From Verrucomicrobiales bacterium (GTDB lineage Bacteria > Verrucomicrobiota > Verrucomicrobiia > Verrucomicrobiales > DEV007): DNA of 58,654 nt. The notes beneath the pieces were generated by a model. That model did no database searches. It saw only the letters and a list, made by a program, of their open reading frames with translations, and was not told the origin of the DNA. The stretch spans positions 1 to 58,654 of the forward strand of contig JAOFXR010000014.1 of assembly GCA_028047635.1 (NCBI GenBank), in the 5' to 3' direction. Position numbers and translations under genes: made by a program. This document shows, piece after piece, positions 52,278 through 58,654 of the stretch; the first letter of the stretch is position 1; the number at the start of each line of letters is the position of its first letter.

Positions 52278-55200
52278 ATGCGATTAAAACTCCTCTTAAT
52301 TCTAGCGCTCAGCTGTGGCGTATCAGCCGCGCTTCTTCTGCCAACGCAGGCCGATGACAAAAAATCCGGAGACACCTTTGTCTCCCTCTTCGACGGTAAA
52401 ACATTGGAAGGTTGGGACGGCAATCCTAAGCTCTGGTCGGTCGAAGATGGTGCAATTACCGGCAAAACAGGCGGTCCGGAGACACTCACTTATAATCAGT
52501 TTCTGATCTGGAAGGGTGGAGTGGTTAAGAACTTTGAGCTTCATGCCAAGATTAAGGTAGAAGGAAACAACAGCGGGATCCAATACCGCAGTAAGGCTAT
52601 GCCCGAGATCGGGAAATGGTCGATCAGCGGCTACCAGTGCGACGTTCACCCCACCGCGGAGAACAACGCGATGCTCTATCATGAGCGTGGTCGCGGAATC
52701 ATTGCCAAGAATGGACAATCCGTTGCGGTAGATAAAGAAGGCCGTAAATGGCAAACGGCTGATCGCGATGCGGTCGCCGTCGACACCGCCGAGTGGAACG
52801 ACTACACGATCATTGCGAAAGGAAATCACCTCACTCACATGGTCAACGGCAAACTCACCACCCACATCGATGATTTTGACGAGAAAAATCGTTCACTCGA
52901 AGGGCTTCTCGCACTTCAAATCCATCAGGGACCTGCCATGAAGGTTCAGATCAAGGATATCCGACTGAAGGAGCTTCCTGAAGGAGGCGTTACGCCATGG
53001 GCAAAAGCAGACATTCCCTCCGACGCGCAGGAGATCATGAAACCCCGACCAAAAGCGAAGGGCAAAGGAAAAGGCAAGGCAATGCCCAAAGGCAAAGCGG
53101 CAGCGGCAAAAGCAAAAGGACCCGCGAAACCAAAAGCGAAGCGTCAAGTCGAAGTCGGACCGGCGATCGGCGAGAACACCGCCACTCCTGTGGATCGGGT
53201 GAAAGTTCCGGCAGGCTTCGAAACAGAGCTCCTTTACTCCGTTCCCGGTGGCGATCAAGGGTCATGGGTAGCTCTCGCAGTTAATGACAAAGGCGAAATC
53301 TACGCGAGCGACCAGTATGGAGATCTCTACCACTTCCCCGCACCAGCGCCGGGCGAGACGCTGCAGCAGAAGGACGTCAAGAAAGTGCCGGTTAATATCC
53401 GCGCCATCAACGGCATGGTTTTCGCCGACGGCCATCTCTACGCCGGAGTCAATGACTACGAGCAAAAAGCCAAATCCGGCTTTTACCGCATTTCTGATTC
53501 GGACAACAATGGCGAGCTCGACAAGGTCGAATTACTTCGGGCCTTTGAGTCAAAAAGCGACCACGGCGTCCACGCCGTGGTTCCAACACCCGATGGAAAG
53601 CATTTCTATCTCATCACTGGCAACAATGCGGTGATCAACGGAGGGGCAAAAGAAGGCACCGCAGCGACATCGCCTGTCGCCAAGATCTGGGGTGATGACC
53701 ATCTTCTTCCCCGCATGCCTGATGGTCGCGGTCACAATCGCCACGTGCTTTCACCTGGAGGAATTGTTTACCGCATTTCCCGTGATGGAAAAAAGTTTGA
53801 AATCTTTGCCTCGGGCTTCCGAAACATCTACGGCGGATCGCTCAACAAACAGGGTGAGCTCTTCACCTACGATGCCGATATGGAGTATGACTTCAATACC
53901 CCCTGGTATCGCCCGACACGAGTGAATCACGTCGTCAGTGGTGGGGAATACGGCTGGCGCAATGGCGCAGGCAAATACCCTGAGTTCTATCCTGACACGG
54001 TTCCTTCGACTCTCAATATTGGACCGGGTTCACCCACGGGAACACTTTTCGGTTACGGAGCAAAGTTTCCAAAGAAATATCAGGAAGCCTACTACGTCAT
54101 GGACTGGAGTTGGGGTAAGGTCTACGCCGTCTCTCTCGAGCAGCGCGGCGCTACCTACACCGGCACCAAAGAAGAATTCATCACCGGGGCACCCCTCCCC
54201 GTGACCGACGCGATCATTCACCCGAAAGACGGAGCGATGTATTTTGCCATCGGAGGACGTCGCGTTCAATCCGGCCTCTATCGCGTCACCTACACAGGCG
54301 ACGAATCTACCGAGCCTGTGACAGAAGTAAAAGAAGTCACTTCGGCTGCCAAATTGCGACACGAGCTCGAAGCTTTCCACGGCGTCCAGAGCCCTGAGGC
54401 AGTCGCTGCTGCGTGGCCTACTCTTGACCACGCCGACCGTTGGGTAAGTTCCGCGGCACGTGTTATCCTTGAGCACCAGCCCGCAGCGACCTGGCAGGAG
54501 AAAGCCCTCAGCGAGAGCAATCCTGACAAACAAGCCGTGGCACTCCTTGCTCTGGCCCGCCTTGTCGGAACCGATCCTCAGCAGCGTGCTGAAGGGGAAG
54601 AAGCTGCCGATCCTGCGGTTCGTGATGCCATCCTGAATGCACTTACGGCATACGATTTTGCCTCGCTGAAGCACCGCACGAAGCTGACTGTGGTTCGCAC
54701 CATTCAAGTTGCGATTCATCGTTTCGGAGACACCGACGAGGTGACACAGAAGAAACTCATCGCCGCACTCGATCCATCGCTTCCTGCCAAGGAGTTCAAC
54801 CTGAACTGGCTCCTTCTTGAGACACTTGCCTATCTTCAGTCTCCCACGGTGGCTGAAAAGGGAATCGGGCTCCTTGAGTCTGCTGTTTCACAGGAAGAGC
54901 AGATGGAATACGCACGAAGCATTCGTCTGGTAAAGAGGGGCTGGACAAGCGAGACACGTGTTTCCTTTCTCAACTGGTTTCTCACGGCGGCGAACTACAA
55001 AGGTGGCGCGAGTTTTACCAAGTTCATCGAATTCATTCGCAACGACGCGCTCGCAACCTTCACGGAAGCAGAGAAGAAAGAGCATGCCGAGCTCATTGCG
55101 AAGAAAGCCGAGGTTAAATCAGCGATTGAAAACGTTGGCGCGATCTTTGTCGGAAGAACCCCGACGATGTGGACGCTCGACGAACTTAGCGAAGCGACTG

Positions 55201-55664
55201 AAACCGGAATGACAAAGCGTGACCATGCCAACGGTCGCAAAATGTTCGCTGCAGCGGCCTGCTACGCCTGCCATCGATTCGGTGATGGCGGTGGCATGAC
55301 GGGGCCCGATCTCACCGGAGCCAGTGGCCGCTACTCACCTCATGACTTCCTTGATCAAATCATCAATCCAAGCAAAGAGATTAACGAGCAGTTCGCTCCT
55401 ATCGTTGTCACAAAGAACAACGGTGATATTGTCAGCGGAGTGGTGGTTAACCTCAGTGGTGATAACGTGACTTTGAACACCGATGTCTCCGACCCGAACC
55501 AGAGAGTCAACGTCGACCGCAAGGAAGTGGAAAGCATCGAGGTTTCTAAAGTCTCACCGATGCCCCCGATGCTTCTGAGCATGCTCACGAAAGAGGAAGT
55601 CCTCGATCTCGTCGCATACGTCCTCAGTGGAGGAGACGACACCAACGAGATGTTTAAGAAATAG
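52278..55664 (+). CDS. DUF1080 / PVC-type haem-binding fusion protein
   Basis: A 1128-residue exported protein from ATG 52278 (TTG at 52272 is less likely). A signal peptide is followed by DUF1080 (3-keto-disaccharide hydrolase-like; about 33-235, FVSLFDGKTLEGWDG). A Lys/Ala/Pro/Gly-rich linker lies at about 254-290. A six-bladed propeller of the PVC membrane-bound dehydrogenase type follows (about 300-670, with VKVPAGFETELLYSVP). HEAT-like helices (about 690-960) precede a cytochrome c domain with CYACH at 995-999. The join of a glycan-type hydrolase domain to a propeller-haem electron-transfer module in one chain is notable. It could oxidise a sugar and pass electrons on, which is inference. 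Confidence 0.88.
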   Translation: MRLKLLLILALSCGVSAALLLPTQADDKKSGDTFVSLFDGKTLEGWDGNPKLWSVEDGAITGKTGGPETLTYNQFLIWKGGVVKNFELHAKIKVEGNNSGIQYRSKAMPEIGKWSISGYQCDVHPTAENNAMLYHERGRGIIAKNGQSVAVDKEGRKWQTADRDAVAVDTAEWNDYTIIAKGNHLTHMVNGKLTTHIDDFDEKNRSLEGLLALQIHQGPAMKVQIKDIRLKELPEGGVTPWAKADIPSDAQEIMKPRPKAKGKGKGKAMPKGKAAAAKAKGPAKPKAKRQVEVGPAIGENTATPVDRVKVPAGFETELLYSVPGGDQGSWVALAVNDKGEIYASDQYGDLYHFPAPAPGETLQQKDVKKVPVNIRAINGMVFADGHLYAGVNDYEQKAKSGFYRISDSDNNGELDKVELLRAFESKSDHGVHAVVPTPDGKHFYLITGNNAVINGGAKEGTAATSPVAKIWGDDHLLPRMPDGRGHNRHVLSPGGIVYRISRDGKKFEIFASGFRNIYGGSLNKQGELFTYDADMEYDFNTPWYRPTRVNHVVSGGEYGWRNGAGKYPEFYPDTVPSTLNIGPGSPTGTLFGYGAKFPKKYQEAYYVMDWSWGKVYAVSLEQRGATYTGTKEEFITGAPLPVTDAIIHPKDGAMYFAIGGRRVQSGLYRVTYTGDESTEPVTEVKEVTSAAKLRHELEAFHGVQSPEAVAAAWPTLDHADRWVSSAARVILEHQPAATWQEKALSESNPDKQAVALLALARLVGTDPQQRAEGEEAADPAVRDAILNALTAYDFASLKHRTKLTVVRTIQVAIHRFGDTDEVTQKKLIAALDPSLPAKEFNLNWLLLETLAYLQSPTVAEKGIGLLESAVSQEEQMEYARSIRLVKRGWTSETRVSFLNWFLTAANYKGGASFTKFIEFIRNDALATFTEAEKKEHAELIAKKAEVKSAIENVGAIFVGRTPTMWTLDELSEATETGMTKRDHANGRKMFAAAACYACHRFGDGGGMTGPDLTGASGRYSPHDFLDQIINPSKEINEQFAPIVVTKNNGDIVSGVVVNLSGDNVTLNTDVSDPNQRVNVDRKEVESIEVSKVSPMPPMLLSMLTKEEVLDLVAYVLSGGDDTNEMFKK

Positions 55665-55688
55665 CAGGCGAACGCCTTCCTATTCACT

Positions 55689-55760
55689 CCTGTTAGGTCA
55701 TTGACGTAACAGGGTTAAGGCAATCATTCAACAGGGTTAGGTCTATGGCCTAACCCTGTT
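55689..55760 (+). terminator. Two linked hairpins sharing one core sequence (terminator or repeat element)
   Basis: Arms CCTGTTA (55689-55695) and TAACAGG (55707-55713) form one hairpin. AACAGGGTTAGG (55730-55741) and CCTAACCCTGTT (55749-55760) form a perfect 12-bp hairpin with a 7-base loop. A near copy of the first arm of the large hairpin occurs at 55708-55720, so alternative pairings are possible. It lies 25 bases after the fusion gene stop and only a short T-run follows. Confidence 0.6.
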
Positions 55761-55810
55761 TGCTATACACAACGAAGGACTAGCACCGCGAACCAGGGCT
55801 GGACCAGCAC

Positions 55811-56227
55811 CTAAACCGCTGGACTAACCCACACCGCGATCTCATCGGTCGTAATAAATATCCCATAGTCGAAAGACTTGGATCCAATGTAAATCTCGAC
55901 ATCGGGAGAAACCCGAGATTTCAGGGCTCTGATAGCCGGAGCTTTGATATCTTCAACCTCGCAGAAAACAACGGTGATTCGGTTGGTATCAAATTTCGGT
56001 GCCGCAACAGAAAATAGCTGCCTGTCTCCTGAGCGGCTGAGAAGCTCAAGCTCAGCAATGAGAGGCTTGTTATCAAAAGGCAATGGGAATTCTTCCCGCT
56101 TCAACAACCGGGAAAGGTGTTCGTCCTCGGTAAGCTTCACGACGTTCTCACCCTGAGGGAGAAGGATCTTTATGCAGTCGTAAATCGACTGCTCATAAGA
56201 CACTCTCTGTATCCGCACACTGCCCAT
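55811..56227 (-). CDS. Hypothetical protein
   Basis: A 138-residue frame with protein-like composition and no signal peptide or membrane segment. It has an N-terminal helical half (SYEQSIYDCIKILLPQGENVVKL) and a beta-rich second half (RITVVFCEVEDIKAP, VEIYIGSKSFDYGIFIT, EIAVWV). No family was recognised. It lies between the hairpin element and the CysJ-type gene, on the same strand as the latter with 117 bases between. Confidence 0.6.
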   Translation of the reverse strand: MGSVRIQRVSYEQSIYDCIKILLPQGENVVKLTEDEHLSRLLKREEFPLPFDNKPLIAELELLSRSGDRQLFSVAAPKFDTNRITVVFCEVEDIKAPAIRALKSRVSPDVEIYIGSKSFDYGIFITTDEIAVWVSPAV

Positions 56228-56344
56228 CTCTCAACACTAGCGAGATAGGCAGAGAGGTCAATACGACAGGATTAAGCTCTCGACACACTAAGGAAAGCGT
56301 GGCGAAAACCTTTAACCGAAGGGCCACCCATCCGCCCCCCCCAA

Positions 56345-58114
56345 TCAATAAACGTCGCGCTGGTAACGGTGCTCGTCCTTGAGACGCTTGATGTAATCAG
56401 CGGCTCCTTCATCATTGAGATTGCCGTATTTACGAATCAACTCAAAGAGAGCCTTCTCGACGTCGGGTGCCATATAGTTGGCATCTCCACAGACATAGAA
56501 GTGAGCGCCTCCGTCGATCCAATTCCAGACTTCTTCCGAGAATTCACGGATCTTGTCCTGAACGTAAATTTTATACCCCTGATCACGAGACCAGGCGACG
56601 TCGATCCGGGAAAGGACACCGTTTTTCTGCATCTCATCGAACTCGTCTTTGTAGAAGTAATCCGTTTCCTCATGCGGATTGCCGAAGAAGAGCCAGTTGC
56701 GGCCAGGTGCCTCGGTCACTTCACGCTCTTCGAGGAAAGCCCGAAAAGGGGCAATTCCGGTGCCGGGTCCAACCATGATGACATCCTTCGAGGGATCTTC
56801 AGGAAGCCTGAAGTGTTTCGTTGGCTGCATGAAAACGCGAATCTCCTCATCTTCTTCGAGCCCTTCGCAGAGAAAGGTCGAGCAGACGCCTTTGCGGACA
56901 CGGCCGTGTGACTCGTAGGTCACCTTAGCGACCGTAAGGTGAACCTCGCCTGGGTGCTTTTTCGGACTCGAAGCAATCGAGTAGAGCCGTGGCTGAAGCC
57001 TGCGGAGGAGATTCACAAAGTCCTGCCCGCTTTTGAAGTCAGCAGGGAATTCATAGAGCAAATCGACGACTTCTTTTCCTTCAAGCAATTCAGTCACTGA
57101 TTTATCATCTTCAATTACCGCATTGAGATAGGGATGAGAGGTGAGTGCCTTCCACTTCTTGAGTAATGACTTGGGAATGGAGCGAATCGAGTAATCTTCA
57201 CGCAGCGCATCGCGCAGTGGTTTTTTCGATCCGTCAGGAACCGTTACTGAAACTGAAGTGTTAAACGGGAGTATCGAAAGAATCTCATCGACGAGCGCCG
57301 CATCATTTTTCGGAAAAGTCGCAATCGCATCACCGACTTCATACTCAAGGTCAGAACCATCGAGCTTGAGCTCTACGTGCCTAGTATCGCGGTCAGAAGG
57401 AGAGAGGTTAAGCTTCTTCCGTGCCGTCATCGGAGCGGGGAAGGGACGCTTTTTACCGAAGGGAATGTTCTCAAGAGACTCGACCGTCCCCCCACCACTG
57501 GTAGTAACGGTGGTCGTGAAGACTTCTTTTCCGATCTCCTCAAGCTTCTTACTCACCGCGCTAAACCACTCTTCAGCAAGGTCCTCATAGTCCACATCAC
57601 AATCCACCCTCGTCGCAATACGTTTTGCGCCGAGCGCTTCAAAGCGGGTATCGAATCGCTTACCCATCTCACAGAAGTCTGCGTAGTTGGTATCGCCAAG
57701 GGACAATACGGAGAAACGAGTGTTCTCGAGACGTCCCTGACCCTCTGCCGAAAACTTCTCCCAGAATTCGATGGCGTTGTCCGGTGGATCGCCCTCACCC
57801 CAGGTGCTTGTAATTGTCAATACGAGGGGCTCCATCCCGAGATTCACAGTAGCATGATCCTCCATATCCACCGCGTCTGCCGACCAGCCATTCTCCGCAA
57901 ACCGTTCCGCAAACCCCTCAGAAAGCGCCTGTGCGTTGCCGCTCTGACTTCCGTATAGAAAAAGGGCACGTGGTTTCCCTGCCGCTCCGGCCGGGATCGC
58001 CTGTGCGCCTGAGGAAATGGACTTCGCCAGTTCCTTCAGATAGGTCTTAAGCCACTGACGTTGTTCTGCTGAAAAAGGAGCGTCCTCTGGAATTTCGGGA
58101 ATAGTGATAGCCAT
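56345..58114 (-). CDS. cysJ: Sulfite reductase flavoprotein alpha subunit (CysJ-type)
   Basis: A 589-residue protein with the full diflavin reductase plan. A flavodoxin domain (about 48-190; LFLYGSQSGNAQ, LTITSTWGEGDPPDNA) binds FMN. The FAD domain has PRLYSIASSP and GVCSTFL, and the NADPH site has VGPGTGIAPFRAFLEER. The C-terminus ends DEHRYQRDVY, as in CysJ. It moves electrons from NADPH through FAD and FMN to a partner, usually CysI. No cysI is in the window, so sulfite reduction is likely but not proven. An 8-C run lies just after the stop and does not affect the frame. Confidence 0.93.
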   Translation of the reverse strand: MAITIPEIPEDAPFSAEQRQWLKTYLKELAKSISSGAQAIPAGAAGKPRALFLYGSQSGNAQALSEGFAERFAENGWSADAVDMEDHATVNLGMEPLVLTITSTWGEGDPPDNAIEFWEKFSAEGQGRLENTRFSVLSLGDTNYADFCEMGKRFDTRFEALGAKRIATRVDCDVDYEDLAEEWFSAVSKKLEEIGKEVFTTTVTTSGGGTVESLENIPFGKKRPFPAPMTARKKLNLSPSDRDTRHVELKLDGSDLEYEVGDAIATFPKNDAALVDEILSILPFNTSVSVTVPDGSKKPLRDALREDYSIRSIPKSLLKKWKALTSHPYLNAVIEDDKSVTELLEGKEVVDLLYEFPADFKSGQDFVNLLRRLQPRLYSIASSPKKHPGEVHLTVAKVTYESHGRVRKGVCSTFLCEGLEEDEEIRVFMQPTKHFRLPEDPSKDVIMVGPGTGIAPFRAFLEEREVTEAPGRNWLFFGNPHEETDYFYKDEFDEMQKNGVLSRIDVAWSRDQGYKIYVQDKIREFSEEVWNWIDGGAHFYVCGDANYMAPDVEKALFELIRKYGNLNDEGAADYIKRLKDEHRYQRDVY

Positions 58115-58235
58115 AGGTTGAGTGAGATATAGCGCACGATCTCAATTGTGCAAATGGAGCGTGAATTACGCCTTAACATCCGATTACGACTGCGCGCGGA
58201 GAAAGGAAGCAGGGTTCGAGCCAAAGCCCCAATAT

Positions 58236-58654
58236 TCAGGCTAAAATTGCCTTGGCAACGTGCCCGTCGACGTCCGTGAGTCGGAAATCTCTCCCTGCGT
58301 AACGAAAGGTGAGGCGCTCATGATCGAGCCCCAGTATATGAAGAATTGTCGCATGGAGATCATGAACATGCATTTTGTCCCGCTCCGCGTAATACCCGTA
58401 ATCGTCAGTCGCTCCGTAGGCCATGCCGCCTTTGACGCCACCACCGGCCATCCATACCGTAAAACCGTGAGGATTGTGATCGCGACCATTCGTGCCTTGA
58501 GCCGTCGGGGTGCGACCAAACTCTCCGCCCCAAACGACCAGAGTATCTTCGAGAAGTCCGCGAGACTTCAAGTCCTTGAGCAACCCGGCAATCGGTTTAT
58601 CGACCTCAGCGGCATTTTTCGTATGCCCCTGATACAGATTCCCATGCTGGTCCC
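58236..58654 (-). CDS. DUF1501 domain protein (partial, N-terminus outside window)
   Basis: The last 139 codons of a frame open to the window edge. It has [11 protein letters not shown] near the edge, then [36 protein letters not shown] and [19 protein letters not shown], the conserved C-terminal half of DUF1501 proteins. The family (sulfatase/alkaline-phosphatase-like fold, usually with a twin-arginine leader) is paired with PSCyt/DUF1549-DUF1553 cytochrome proteins in the PVC phyla; those would lie outside the window. Its role is not established. Confidence 0.85.
   Translation of the reverse strand, partial: DQHGNLYQGHTKNAAEVDKPIAGLLKDLKSRGLLEDTLVVWGGEFGRTPTAQGTNGRDHNPHGFTVWMAGGGVKGGMAYGATDDYGYYAERDKMHVHDLHATILHILGLDHERLTFRYAGRDFRLTDVDGHVAKAILA

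Noticed and set aside
56335-56342. Eight-C run near the cysJ stop
   Set aside because: It lies outside the coding frame, and the cysJ C-terminus RYQRDVY is intact, so there is no frame effect.

Overview
The window looks like a Verrucomicrobiota chromosome segment, probably from a marine or polysaccharide-degrading member. The evidence is the gene content: DUF1592, DUF1552, DUF1501, DUF5069, DUF6807 and PVC-type haem-binding proteins, five sulfatases, and a secreted Gfo/Idh oxidoreductase with a twin-arginine leader. No rRNA, tRNA, CRISPR array, prophage or insertion sequence was seen. Nearly all of the window is coding; the only gene-free stretch over 300 bases is 1742-2346.

Layout. 1-1741: a partial DUF4407 membrane coiled-coil protein. 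2347-9457 (minus): hrpB, a lipoprotein, DUF4381, DUF58, a DUF6807 (PmoA-like) protein and a secreted sulfatase. 9584-13585 (plus): a DUF1592-type cytochrome and its DUF1552 partner. 13642-26554 (minus): a small membrane protein, a phosphodiesterase, rsmB, a beta-propeller protein, BatE, BatD, a BatB-BatC fusion, BatA, fabH, plsX, rpmF and DUF5069. The DUF58/DUF4381 pair normally sits with the Bat genes, so the aerotolerance-type operon appears split by an insertion of accessory metabolism genes.

26673-30515: a sulfatase, two related coiled-coil exported proteins (one frameshifted), and an exported protein with a possible clan CD peptidase His/Cys pair. 30707-38327: a likely sugar-acid cluster of NAD-dependent epimerase/dehydrogenase, DHDPS-family aldolase, enolase-superfamily dehydratase, GNAT protein, a sulfatase without signal peptide, and a sodium:solute symporter. 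38597-40484: a LamG-domain gene broken by a 10-G tract and apparently truncated. 40439-42901 (minus): a sulfatase, a lipoprotein and a thioredoxin-like protein.

42960-46696 (plus): rplI, dnaB and a dicarboxylate/amino-acid symporter. 46709-48154 (minus): the fifth sulfatase. 48288-55664 (plus): Gfo/Idh oxidoreductase, a TPR protein, a ceramidase-like protein and a 1128-residue DUF1080/propeller/cytochrome fusion. 55811-58654 (minus): a hypothetical protein, a CysJ-type reductase and a partial DUF1501 protein.

Taken together, housekeeping blocks (fabH-plsX-rpmF, rplI-dnaB, hrpB, rsmB) alternate with exported glycan-degradation and sugar-acid genes. All functions are read from translated motifs and gene order; no database search was run.
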